A DNA stretch of 64,000 bases from Trissonchulus latispiculum (Eukaryota > Nematoda > Enoplea > Enoplida > Ironidae), in assembly GCA_030248195.1 (NCBI GenBank), contig JASAND010011259.1, positions 1 to 64,000 of the forward strand, in the 5' to 3' direction. Under the pieces are notes generated by a model. The model ran no database searches, was not told the DNA's origin, and saw nothing but the letters and a program-made list of their open reading frames with translations. Shown here one piece after another: positions 1-33,145 of the stretch (position 1 is its first letter; the number at the start of each line of letters is the position of its first letter). The translations under genes and the position numbers were made by a program.

Positions 1-530
1 TGGGGAGATAAGTCCCCAAATTTTGAGCTTTTTCGTAAACAGAATCATAAATTTCCAAATGGACTTTTCTTTTCAAAATCACTTTCCAAGAGGTACAATT
101 ACAGTTCAGCACATGACTTCAAACAGAAACCGCAGATTCGTGACGACACTCAAAATGACCACAGGAACATGCATAAATTTCAAAATATTCAACCAATATC
201 CAAAAGACTTAGCTAGCAACACACACGCGAGAATGATCGTTGTCACCAGAATACTTCAGCCACAAAAAACCAAATATACAGCCACAAAAAATATACAGCC
301 ACAAAAAATTAATTGTCACCAAATAGTATTATGGAAAATTAATTGTCACAAAAATACTCAATCACACAAAATTAGCATTAAACTCGGTCAATTCAAGCTT
401 AGACCTAGCATTTCAATTTTTCTATCCTCCACATTAATCTGGAAAGAAATAATACCTCTGCAGTGTGCAGTAAGAGTTAGAGGGTTTGAAAAAGTTCAGC
501 GGCTGTTAGGAATCGAACCACTGGCTATCC
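1..530. other. Intron or upstream DNA with short direct repeats
   Basis: No gene seen. Repeats of ACAGCCACAAAAAA and of ATTAATTGTCAC occur at about 240-370. A tRNA-like T-arm on the - strand (rc of AATCGAACCACTGG) lies at about 505-530, just before the next transposon. Confidence 0.5.
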
Positions 531-537
531 GTTTGAT

Positions 538-1050
538 CAAGACTGCATAACTGCACTATGATTAAGAAGAAGAGTAAGCCACTAGAGGGCTTCCTCTTCA
601 CTGCATTGCGTAACGGTGCTCCGACCAGAATACGCGAATGTTCCCCCGTTTGGGGGGGGGGGTCGACCAAATCGACATCGCATACCCCCCTCCGTTTGGT
701 GGGGGGGGGGGTAGAGCAGAGGACTACGGTAGTTTTTGTTCTATTCGACAATGGGTCCCCGTTGGGGGGGGGGGTCGCCAACAGCCAATCAGAATGCGCA
801 GAACTTAGCCTGCTTGAGCGACCCCCCCCCCAATCGGGGACCTCTTTCAGCGACCCCCCCCCCCAAAAACGGGAACCACTTTTGGCTACCCCCCCCACCA
901 AACGGAGGAGGGGGTATGCTTGTCGACCCCCCCCCAAACGGGGGAACATTCGCGTATTGTGGTCGGAGCACCGTAACGCAATGCCAAGAAGAGGAGCCCT
1001 CTAGTGGCTTACTCTTCTTCTAATATATAGGAGAAAATCATGGACTCTTT
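538..1050. mobile_element. CAAGA-ended inverted-repeat element with G-run hairpin arms
   Basis: Flanked by GTTTGAT at 531-537 and 1051-1057. Left and right ends share TAAGAAGAAGAGTAAGCC and CACTAGAGGGC in inverse orientation. The arms are strings of modules of the form CCCCGTTTGG followed by 6-10 Gs, and their inverse. Open frames across it in both strands only reflect the repeats. Confidence 0.8.
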
Positions 1051-1127
1051 GTTTGATGTTTCTGAACTACACATAGTCTGAAACATATCAACCAGAATTA
1101 TAAGAAAAAACAACTGATGACTTACAC

Positions 1128-1172
1128 ATTCAGACTTGTTGTGGGTTCGATCCCCACTGCAGGCCTGAAAGT
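1128..1172 (+). repeat. tRNA-like T-arm fragment
   Basis: Contains GTGGGTTCGATCCCCAC, a perfect 5-bp T stem with B-box loop, but no matching D arm or acceptor stem. Probably a tRNA-derived short repeat remnant. Confidence 0.4.
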
Positions 1173-1288
1173 TTTCGGGTCGGAGTTGCTGCAGTGACTG
1201 TTAAAACGGCAAATCCTAAACTATTAACTATTTATTAGCTATCAAGTTAGTAGTACAATTTCAATTATTTTTAAGTTTTTAATTTCAG

Positions 1289-23903
<22,615 letters not shown>

Positions 23904-24877
23904 ATGCTATTTGCATGCTTCTGTGATTGCGTCCAGTCGGGTTATATCTGGCTCTTAAGGCACTGGTTGTCAGACGAAGAGTGCGTATTCCAGTTACACA
24001 GATTAGAAATATGTGACCTCTACCAATACAAAGTTTGGTTTGTTTCTGTCATTAAAAATATGCTAAAAATTCCTATTCTGAAATGGTATTGAACTCTAAT
24101 TATTTTGAAAGTATAACCTTTTTATCCAGTCATTGACCATTTGAGTTTGTAGTTCGACGGTTGGACAAAAATTGTCTTTTTCTTATTGTTTTGAGTTTGA
24201 ATTAAGCTAATTTTTGTTTTCTGATTGTTTTCTACTAAACCAATATTTGATAAATTGCTTCTGTCGTTAAGTACTTGTTCGGTCCTTTGGCTTGTTCTTC
24301 CTATCATACACTCTTGAAGAAATTAATGTATACGCTTGCTTTTGTGAATGTTGTAATTTATGTAATAAAAAGCTTTGGACATTGTGGATTTACTCTTAAA
24401 AGTGTGGTTCGCGGAAATTGAGTGGAAACTACAGGACAACCCACAATTAGATTTATTTTTCCAGAAATATAAACTCCTAACGCGCCCATCCAAAACTGTT
24501 TTGCTTCCCAAGAAATTAAATGAAAATGAAGATGAAAAATAAAAAATGAAATTGAAAGATTTGCAATGTGCTGAGTTTTGAACCCGGAACCTTTCTCCTT
24601 CTGTTACGAGCTCTCTGCTGGCTGAGCTAATTGAGTACTGTTATTACTTCCGCTAAATCTTATCGCATCCAATTTACAACTTAAAAATTCTTTTTCTTTT
24701 GCTTGCTAGCAAATAATAAAACTAGCAGCGTTGAAATCACCTCGACCTAAAACAGAAATATTTTGTTTCCAAAGAATGCACATTCTGCTTCAAACGTTTC
24801 AGAATTGCCGCAAAAATTCCTGAAATTGCTCTCTATCTCAGCTTTCGTGTCGGCATTAGGGGGTCTTTGATCTTTAG
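23904..24877. other. SCUBE 3' UTR and intergenic DNA with one tRNA-derived repeat
   Basis: No further gene seen. A tRNA-like segment on the - strand at about 24556-24632 has TAGCTCAGCCAGCAGAGAGC and GGTTCCGGGTTCAAAAC-type boxes. Confidence 0.45.
24364..24369 (+). terminator. Candidate polyadenylation signal for the SCUBE gene
   Basis: AATAAA lies about 460 nt after the stop. No earlier canonical hexamer stood out. Position only; no transcript support. Confidence 0.35.
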
Positions 24878-25039
24878 CTGACAAGTCTGTCACTTCAAAA
24901 CTCATTCATAAACTGACAAGGAGTTATCTAATCGGCTTTGATCCTGCCGACGTCAAAGTTGAGGAAGCGCATTTCGCAATCCTTGCTCTAAATAACCTCA
25001 AAATTCGAATGAATGCGAAGAAAACGTTTTCGTTTAAAG
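24878..25039 (+). CDS. Candidate exon, unknown product
   Basis: Open frame between acceptor gatctttag and donor AAAG|gtaacg, symmetrical phase 1, 162 nt. Reads SYLIGFDPADVKVEEAHFAI and continues ALNNLKIRMNAKK; codon use looks protein-like and the frame would run on to a stop near 25138. A possible next exon at 25195-25299 (phase 1 both ends, KIFITYGKGKYQYTDEEKRY) overlaps the expected 3' UTR of the opposite gene. No homology recognised. Confidence 0.25.
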
Positions 25040-25202
25040 GTAACGTCAACCTCTATGGTGTCGAACTGGGAACAGAAATTTTCGCAACTTCAAATTTGAT
25101 AAAATTTTCCTTTCACCTAGACGTTATGGGACTCTGATAAATATTAATATGATCAATTAGTAATTAATTAATTAATTAATCCTACATTGGTCAGATAAAA
25201 TA

Positions 25203-25208
25203 TTTATT
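25203..25208 (-). terminator. Candidate polyadenylation signal for the cysteine-rich gene
   Basis: TTTATT on the + strand reads AATAAA on the - strand, about 195 nt after the stop codon. Position fits a short 3' UTR. Confidence 0.35.
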
Positions 25209-25400
25209 ACGTACGGCAAAGGGAAATACCAGTATACAGATGAGGAAAAGCGATACTTAGGATACACGTCTGGGGTTGCATACAATACTTACAGTACAGG
25301 TCTCTTGAGGGGGCAGACAACAACAAAAAGCAACATTGTGCCTGTCAACAACAAAATGTCTAAATCTCAGAATGTCCACTTGTCAGTTGGTCAGCCATGG

Positions 25401-25625
25401 TCATTTGGTCTTTTTGAGCTTCTGCTTTCTTGGAATGCACTTGAACAGGTCGATGCTCATATTGTCGACTTCTATGCTATCCGATGTTTCAGTACACTTT
25501 TCGCTGGCTGCGCAGTCGCACATTTTGCGCAGATGCGTCAATTCCCCCGACACCCCATCCTTTCGCACGCCATGGTAGCGCAGCCGCGCAACACAGGTAC
25601 CGCCATAGCCCTTGCAGGACACTGC
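25401..25625 (-). CDS. Cysteine-rich gene, last coding exon
   Basis: On the - strand: acceptor tctattttag, then AVSCKGYGGTCVARLRYHG and LRKMCDCAASEKC, with TGA at 25401-25403; 225 nt. The C-terminal 35 residues are cysteine-poor and end basic. Confidence 0.72.
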   Translation of the reverse strand, partial: AVSCKGYGGTCVARLRYHGVRKDGVSGELTHLRKMCDCAASEKCTETSDSIEVDNMSIDLFKCIPRKQKLKKTK

Positions 25626-28600
25626 CTAAAATAGAGACCAGAAATTAACACACACGCTAATTATTATTACACTAATTATTTTCCAATTAACGGTTTGTAA
25701 TTAAATTAAAAATTTAAATTTAATGTAAGTAAAATACTAAACTTGTACAGCACCACTGATTGCTCTAGCTTACGGTATGTAACCTTTAATAGAGTGAAAT
25801 TATTAGGTTCCTACCCAAAATGCACTGGATGCTTCTTGAGGGTTTTTTCAAAAAGAGATTGGAAGGAGGATTTAAACGAATTAAGTTTAACCCTGTGCAT
25901 AAGGTTCAAAAAATTTATCCGACTAATTCTTAACAAGTTACATATACTGTAGTTCAATTTGCGACGATTGCATTAAGATTTTAGCTACTGTCCTAAATTT
26001 TTCGCCCACATTCTGCTGGTTCTAGATTTTTCAAAGTGCATAAATGTTGTCATTCTGCAAAGAATTTGAAACAGAATTCCGTCGGGATATAATTTAATAT
26101 TTCGTGAAAGTTATTAATTAATTCATTACCGACGAACCATATTCCGCCTCTTCCAAACTTGAAAACTTTGACAGCTTTAAGTTAAACTACTGGGAATTCT
26201 ATGTTCACGTGGACAGTGAAACAATTCTAATCTTGAAAACAGAATTCTGAAAAAGTGCAATCCTGCAACCCCCAACAAGAATTTGCAACAAAATCCCCTG
26301 CTAAGCAAGGGCGGAATAAGGCAGCTAACTCGGTACCCAGAGAATTTCGTAATAAAAATGATAACTCTGACGCAAGTTTGAAATTTTGAAAAAATTCTGA
26401 AAGATTAAAGAGGTTCTATTAATAAACATGTGAAAAGGAATCAAATAAATTTGCAGAGTCACTGTTAAATAATAAAAAACTGACTAAACCGTGACCCGAA
26501 AAATTTTGATCCTGGGCGAGGATCGAACGCAAAATCTTCGGTTGGCAAGACCAAGAGTCTATAATACCAAGAGTGGGAAGCTTGGCCCTTCCTAATGGAA
26601 ATGGCCTGCGAGATGCTCGGCTCATTAAGGCCGAAATCTCGGGGGGGGGTACCACTTACCATTGTTCAACATGTTGAACTAAAACGCATCTGATTGGCTA
26701 ATCGCCTACCTTATGTCAAATTTACGTGTATAAGCGGACCGCTTAGCGTTGTTAAGCGTGTGTTTATATGCAGTCGAACTGAAATGCACTGATGAGGACT
26801 ATGGTAGCTAAGTAGCCAATCAAATACATTTCAGTTCAATCGCATATAAACACACGCTTAACAACGCTAAGCGGGACCCCCCCCTCCCCGAGATCTCGGG
26901 GGGAGGGGTCCGCTTATACACGCATATTTGACATAAGATAGGCGATTAGCCAATCAGATGCGTTTTAGTTCAAACGCATATAAACACATGCTGAACAATG
27001 GTAAGTGGTACCCCCCCCCGAGATTTCGGCCTTAATGTGCCGAGCATCTCGCAGGCCATTTCCATTAGGAAGGGCCAAGCTTCTCACTCTTGGTATTATA
27101 GAGTCTTGGAAAGACTCAAGCTCTACCGACTAAGCGAAATTTAATCGTTTTTATTTGATTGTAAAACTTGGCCTTTTCAACAATTTCGCTTTCTACATTT
27201 TCTGGTAGACTATCTTCATTTGCTGTCACAGGTGTACATTCAGGCATTAATTAACTGTTTCAGCTAATCCGATTAATTAGTTAGCTTAATTAATTAGCTT
27301 ACAACGGACCTGATCACATTTATAGGCGGTTGTCTGTGTCTGCGGATTCCAGCTGGCATGGATCAGTTTGTAGGGATCTCGACAGATGCAGAGGATCTTG
27401 GGGGCTAGAGAGTCCGTCTGGACCCAGGCCTTGGCCCCCTTTTCGCAGGGTAGCAGGGTCGGTGGGCTGCAGAACTGAAAGTCAGAAGACAGAATTATTG
27501 CTGGCTGTTTGCACAATTGCAGAATTGCTGTTGCAATAATGGCACTGTTTTGATCCAAAGTGAACAGTGAACCAGCTGCAGGAAACGGATGGAATGCGGG
27601 GCATGCGCTAGTAAATAATCATTCGTTTATCTTATTTGTTGTAAAGATTGCATAATAGATGAGCTTAGACTACCTAATATATATTTGCTACAGACAAAAC
27701 CAAATACTATGTCAGATAATAGTATGCAAGGCACACGGCCGTCTTCCAATCGAGTGGCCAAATGTTTCACTCACTATGGCTAGTCGCATTCGCATGTCAT
27801 ACTCTTATGTATTATGTACTCTTGTTATCACCGGGGGAGACTTACAGAATAGGCTACAGATTTGTAGAAGAAGGTCGTCTCCAGATTGTTTGAACTGGGA
27901 CAAGAGACGCCGGACGGACAGCGGCACAGCTTCATTGGAGGCAGTCTTTGGTTGATTTCCATGGAACAGGGCTCCTGCTCCTCACAGCTCCGGTTTTTCC
28001 ACTGAAAAACAGAAAACAGTAATAAATGAAATAAACAGAAATGTTAAATATCAGCAGCCCAGAAAGGTTGAAATTAGCGGTATAAGCTAGCGTCTGTCCG
28101 GGAGCATGGCGCAGCGGTAGAGTGTTCTACTTCTAAACGAAAGCTCGGCGGTTCGATCCTCGCCCTGGACACTTTTCTTCACATCTTTCAACTTCCTGAC
28201 TTCAACTTTTCACAGAAGGTAAATAGAAAATCAAATCAAATATTGTTTTGCATACACGTTGACAGTTGAATTGCATTTTTATGTCCACAGTTTAACGATG
28301 TCAAAGAAACAGGTAGGTCTAATTTGACAAATTATTTTTCTGACAAAACATTTTCTGGGCTGGGAATCGAACTGCCGACCGTTATGCTGCAAAGCAGACG
28401 CTCTAACCATTGAGCTAGACCAGGCGGACTGGACTAACTTCTTTTAGAGGTAGTTCAAATGTCACATAAAGTACTGATATTTTAGCAGACGGCCAAAATT
28501 TCATTTCAAGCACCCGCAAACATTACAAATAATTCAAATTGGGCAGCGATTTCATAATTCAGTTTAACATTTACTTAAATATTTGACATTTACAATGTTT

Positions 28601-30193
28601 ATGCTTAACGAAGGGAAGAAACATTACCAAAGGCAATAGGCTGGCACCGGCTCCATTGTAAGGCAAAATAATACACAGAAAGCAGGCAAGAATAAGTATA
28701 TCAAAAATTGACAAAATGTTAACTCCAAACGGTGCCGGGGAAAGTTTCAGCGATGGTTCAGACCTTTTTCTACTCTCGAAATTCGCCGTAGTCATCTTAA
28801 ACAGGAGAAAATACGTCAGATTAAAGGGGTCCGCTTCTCTTGCTGAATGAAACCTTAGGTTTAAGCTAAGTCCTTCCTTCACCACCTGTCCACTCAAAGT
28901 TGTGACAGATGTCAGAAAAGTTCCTACTCCCTTTCTAGTCAGGAATTCATTTAGAAACATCAAAAGATTCTACTAGGACTCCGCAAACTGACCGATTTAG
29001 CATTAATGTAGAAAAAAAGAATTAACACTATGTCAGTCGTGGCAGCCACAGCGTTGGCGGGGAGATCAAAGCTCTAACGGACTAATACTTTGTTGTTTGT
29101 TATATACTCTATTTAAGGGACAGTGGGGGGTCCAAATGATTTTTGGGGGGCCAAATATATAGCATTTTCCGGATGTTTTGCCAAATTGAGTAGTGGGTAG
29201 AGTTCCGCGAACGTCCTAAATTTTGTGGGCCAAGACAAATTTTCGATTTTATTCAACCAAGCTGCACACGATTAATGACAAATAAAGCCAAAATGCGTAC
29301 ACAACTTTCGTTAAAGGATTTTGGGGAAAATTGCTTTGCTTTTTTGTATGATTCTATTATGATTATTTTTTTATTAAAATGATTAATATATATTAATTGA
29401 TTTCCTTGTTTTCGAATACACAAACCTTATGTAGACGAAAAACGCTATAAGAACAAAAGCCATAGAAACTGCAACATCGGCGATTTGAGAAGGTTTGAGA
29501 GAATTTAGTATGTTGCTAAGGTGTTGCTTAAGATTTTATAAAGGTTGAAGACAGATTCAAGCCATATCGCAGCGCATTTAATTAGTGCAAAATTCTTAGT
29601 TATTATTAATTATTAATTATTAGTTACCATTTTGTGTAGGTTTGCCCAGAGTGCAGGTTTCTTGTTTACTGAATGGAAAACGCAAAATAGGATTGACTCA
29701 CGTTGGTTGGACAATGAAAATTAAGTGTCACATTCGTGCGTGGGATTAGAGAATAAATAATGCTGAGTGATGCGAGGTCATTAAAAAAACGAAAAACTTG
29801 TCATCATGCTAATTGTCATGCCCTTAATTAATCCCTATTGAGCTGCTAATTGTGTGTCATTCAGTTAAACCTAGCGTCAAAATCTCGTTTTTCCTACTAA
29901 TTAGCTGGAAAAAACCTAGCAAATTACTCCCATCCAGAAATTGCAAGAAAATTGCTTATTTCTTTTTTCCCAGTAAACAGGTGTTCGAAATAGAGTGTAT
30001 GTAACAAAAAAATTCCAGTCTTTTCCAGAACAGCATAGAACAATGAAACGCTGAAGTTCAACCTGCAGATTGTTTCAGACTCGCAGTAACTTAGGACCAT
30101 AGGACCGCCTGCGTACTGTTTTTCACTCACCTTAAAGTAAGCCTTAATGTTTATACCGTTACTGTTACCAATTTTATCATTTTTATCAGATTT
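25401..30193 (-). CDS. Secreted-type cysteine-rich protein with three CxC repeats, 3' part of gene
   Basis: Three confident exons and one probable exon on the - strand, all phase 0, join without a stop and end in TGA. The protein part is about 200 residues with three similar segments, each centred on a [LM]C-x-C motif: KLCRCPSGVSCPSS, ILCICRDPYKL, and KMCDCAASEKC. Each lies downstream of one or two more cysteines. The tail is basic (IPRKQKLKKTK). The repeated cysteine pattern suggests an extracellular protein. A distant resemblance to the Argos/giant-lens type of EGF antagonist is possible but I cannot confirm it, and prokineticin- or three-finger-like folds are alternatives. The N-terminus and signal peptide were not found. 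Confidence 0.6.
26552..27108. mobile_element. CAAGAGT-family element inserted in a tRNA-like sequence
   Basis: Starts CAAGAGTCTATAATACCAAG and ends with its inverse. The 7-bp flanks are GCAAGAC (26545-26551) and GAAAGAC (27109-27115). Inner arms carry CGAAATCTCGGGGG and its inverse and two more palindrome levels to the centre near 26830. The flanks joined across the element give a tRNA-like unit on the - strand (GTCGGTAGAGC before, GCGTTCGATCCTCGCC after), with the insertion about where the anticodon loop would be. Confidence 0.8.
27310..27474 (-). CDS. Cysteine-rich gene, middle exon
   Basis: On the - strand: acceptor tctgactttcag, donor CAG|gtccgt, 165 nt, phase 0 both ends. Encodes FCSPPTLLPCEKGAKAWVQ and KILCICRDPYKL, ending YKCDQ. 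Confidence 0.72.
27796..27824. repeat. Solitary right end of a CAAGAGT-family element
   Basis: GTCATACTCTTATG then TATTATGTACTCTTG matches the right ends at 33138 and 47766. No left end was found within the preceding 200 bp. It lies 22 bp from the exon ending at 27846. Confidence 0.6.
27846..28001 (-). CDS. Cysteine-rich gene, first confident exon
   Basis: On the - strand: acceptor gtttttcag, donor TCT|gtaagt, 156 nt, phase 0 both ends. Encodes WKNRSCEEQEPCSMEINQ and MKLCRCPSGVSCPSS. The right end of a CAAGAGT-family transposon lies 21 bp beyond the donor. Confidence 0.7.
28095..28171 (+). repeat. tRNA-derived short repeat (+ strand)
   Basis: A box TGGCGCAGCGGTAGAGTG, B box GGTTCGATCC. TGTCCGG can pair with CTGGACA as an acceptor stem, but five extra bases separate it from the A box. 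The following ACTTTTCTTCACAT is shared with the copy at 15958. Confidence 0.55.
28350..28426 (-). repeat. tRNA-derived short repeat
   Basis: On the - strand: CTGGTCTAGCTCAATGGTTA, GAGCGTCTGCTTTGCAGC, then GGCAGTTCGATTCCCAGCCC. D and T arms are good, but the acceptor halves do not pair, so not a working tRNA. Confidence 0.55.
28427..30130. other. Intron of the cysteine-rich gene, nothing recognised
   Basis: AT-rich, with some long but featureless open frames on the - strand. No repeat ends stood out. Confidence 0.4.
30131..30193 (-). CDS. Probable upstream exon of the cysteine-rich gene
   Basis: On the - strand: acceptor gaattgtag, 63 nt open frame KSDKNDKIGNSNGINIKAYF plus K, then a strong donor AAG|gtgagt. 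Phase 0 at both ends, matching the next exon. Short and hydrophilic, so support is splice sites and phase only. Confidence 0.4.
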
Positions 30194-31039
30194 CTACAAT
30201 TCTAGCTTTTATGCTAAGATAATCGGACTTTTCTTGACCACAGAAGTTGCTTAGTCTGGGGGCATCCTCAGCATGATAGATTCTTCTATCCTATTGGACA
30301 AGGGGTGGTCTGGGATTTGATTCGAGATTAATGTGATACATCTGTGCTTCTGTGATAAGACCAATCGTCTAACTACACTTTAACAAAGAGGGGTAGGGAG
30401 TACGGTAGCGGGTAGCCTTGAAAAATTGGGGGTTTGGTACAAGGGCCAAGGAAAGGCAAGTCAACAGTAAATTAACACAAATTTTTAACAAAAATAACCC
30501 AAATAAATACAAAAGTTTAAATTACCTAGTTTAGTGCTGTTATCTTTTAAAATCTGCTAAAATTGCATTTTTTTCTGGAAACATTTGTGCTTACACTCTC
30601 ACCGCAGATTTGGGATAAGGTACAGGAGCAGGTAAAATTCGGGCAAAACCAGGTACAGGACTTCTCAATAGGGGGTGCCCTCAGAGATAAATCAAAGCAT
30701 GAAGAATATACAGATCGGAATTTGAGACTAATCCAGTCTTTCCGCTCAAAATTTACAAACTTTATCAATTTTGCTAAGGCTTGGTAGGTATGAGTGGGTT
30801 TTCGAAAACACTGAATTCAAATATAGCACAATATTTCGTTTGGTGAAATCTTATTTGTCTGGATTTACACTTTGCAGGGTGAGGGACATGGGGAGTTGAA
30901 AACTTATTTGTAAACCGATTTTGCTCAGATATTGCAGAGGGTTTTTGAATTGCGTAACACTAGTCAGAGACCTATTTCATTGCAATTTGGATCTGTTTGG
31001 CTTTTTCTGGAACCAAAAGGTCACTACAGTTTCGAAAGA

Positions 31040-31570
31040 TCTCAAGCTACAGATAGCCCGCTTCCTAGTTACAGATAGGCCTGTCTGTAACTAGGTTTGA
31101 GAATACGAGTTAAACAAAGAAATTAGAAAAACAGAAAACTCTTATTTAAGACAAGTGTAATGGTTAACAGGATTAGTTTTTAAACAGTTTCTAAGCATCC
31201 CAAGCGATAAAAAGTAATTCAAACTTAACAATTTTCAATATCTAAAAAAATTGTTAAAAGGCTGACTCACAAATTGCAAGTCAGCATTTCCCCCTATCTA
31301 TAAGTAGGACTAGGCCTATCTATAGGTAGGGTTACCATGTTTTTAGAATACAACTAGGGCTGTTTATAACTAGAGGTAGGGGTATCTGTAACTAAAGATA
31401 GGCAGGCCTATTCCTAGTTATAGATAGGGTATCTTAGTTACAGATAGGGCTATCTGTAGTTAGAAATAGGGCTACTATCTGTAGCTAGAGATAGGGGCAT
31501 CTGTAGCTACCGTTAGGCTATCTGTACCTAGAGACAGGCCTATTCCTGGTAACAGATAGGGCCTGTCTGC
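31040..31570. repeat. Cluster of palindromic TAACTAGATAGG units
   Basis: About a dozen units of the form CTATCTGTAACTAG or its inverse TAGTTACAGATAGG, spaced 25-40 bp, many paired head to head (for example TAGTTACAGATAGGCCTGTC then CTGTAACTAGG at about 31068-31098). Confidence 0.7.
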
Positions 31571-31639
31571 ATTTGAGAATAAGGCCCCTGATTGTATGCT
31601 GAGTTATAGCACACTGACACTACTTCTTTAAAGAGTAGA

Positions 31640-31995
31640 CGGATTAGATAAAATTTAATCCGCATTAAAAGAGACAGCATCTCGGATTACACGGATTAAA
31701 ATTGTATCCAGCGAACTAAACAAGTGAATTTAATTAAAACTAATTAAATTTAAACCTGTTTGTTTAGTGCACCTATGTAGGAATTAAAATTTTAGTCTAA
31801 TCCTGTTTCTTTATTATGATTAAAAAATTGAAAGGTTAATTTTAATCCGACTTTGCGTAATCGCAGTTCCTTTAAAGATAAATTTCGATCCGTTCAATCC
31901 GTCTCCTACAGTTTCAACTAGTCTTTAATCCTCGTACAGCTACGCGGATTAAATGGATTAAAATTAATTTTAACTTAAAAATTTAATCCGAGGAT
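31640..31995. repeat. Fold-back rich in GGATTAAA/TTTAATCC
   Basis: CGGATTA, TTTAATCCG and GGATTAAAAT motifs recur in both orientations from 31640 to 31995, including paired ends near 31650 and 31983. Confidence 0.55.
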
Positions 31996-32314
31996 TAAAA
32001 TGGTGCAAAGCATTACCCTTCAACCTAAACTCTATGCAAAGCCTTAAACACGGTTTCTTTTTCATAGCTCTGGCAGACGGAAGGGAATAATGATAAATCC
32101 AAAGACATAATGATAGTAAAATAATATAGACATAATTATTAATTATATAATAATATCGTGTATCAATCAATATAATATAATCAATCAATATAATCAATAA
32201 TAATTGTTCCTTACAATAATAAACAAATAGCACAGTGGCAACCTAACAAACTTCCTAAAATTGCATCTAAGCAACTAACATTAAAAATTATGGGGAATAA
32301 ACGATTAGTAAAAG

Positions 32315-33138
32315 CAAGAGTACATAATACATAACAGTAATGACAGAAGGCATACTCAATGTATTATCAGCCTGACACATCCTCTGCACGCTAACGGCTG
32401 ACCCCCCCCCCTCCGCCAAATGGACCCTTCACTTCAAAAGAATTCGCGCGCTATACTTGTGTGCTAAAGCTCGAAGCAGACACAAAATTCGCGCTCGTAC
32501 TGCTTGTGTTTTCGAGCTTTAAAATCACACAATGTTATAAAAATGGGGTTGGCATAACCCGGGTTTCGCTAATAGGGTTAGGGTTAGGTTGAGCGTAACC
32601 CCGTTTACCGACCTGGGTACCATACCTGAAACGGGAGGACAATTTTCACTGACCCTTGTGGAAGCAAATTACCCGGATGATACCCTTGGATGAAAAAACA
32701 AATTGAGAGCGATTTTCTGAGGGGTACTTTTGAAAGCGATTTTTAAGCTATTTTAGCCTATTTTTAGCAAAAAACAGCAATTTTTAAGCTAAAACATGTT
32801 TTTTGGACGTTTTTTAGCTAAAAATAGTAATTTTAAGTGAAAACTTCCGGCGAGGCCGGAAAATTTTTGGAAATTTTAGTCGTAAAACCTATTTTTTGGG
32901 CAATTTTCTTACCCCTTGTGGCCAATTTTCTTACCCCTTGTGAGAGCAATTTCTTGACCCCTTGTGGGCGACTTCGCCGAGGGGGGGGGGAAATTCCCCC
33001 CCCTTTCCCCCCCCCCTTGTCCACCTGTGCTGGGTACCAATTTGCGGGGGGGTCAGCCGTTAGCGTGCAGAGGATGTGTCAAGCTGATAATACATAAAGT
33101 ATGCCTGCTGTCATACTCTTATGTGTTATGTACTCTTG
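32315..33138. mobile_element. CAAGAGT-family element with perfect 7-bp TSD
   Basis: Begins CAAGAGTACATAATACATAA and ends with the inverse at 33138. It is flanked by GTAAAAG at 32308-32314 and 33139-33145. Inner arms carry GCACGCTAACGGCTGACCCC and its inverse. The centre contains a fragment of the GGGGCC/TTAACCC element (ATGTTATAAAAATGGGGTT at about 32532). Confidence 0.85.
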
Positions 33139-33145
33139 GTAAAAG

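Noticed and set aside
558..1023. Overlapping open frames on both strands (glycine/proline-rich proteins)
   Set aside because: They arise from G-run/C-run modules of the inverted-repeat element; the same happens at 2625-3050 and 46587-47317.
28095..28171. Functional tRNA gene
   Set aside because: Five extra bases between acceptor and D arm, and a SINE-type 3' unit shared with another copy.
28571..28963. 130-residue - strand frame with a hydrophobic stretch
   Set aside because: No splice support in phase with the neighbouring exons and no recognisable family; kept as intron.
31040..31570. CRISPR-like array
   Set aside because: Units are palindromic, irregular and diverged, in a eukaryotic genome with no cas genes.
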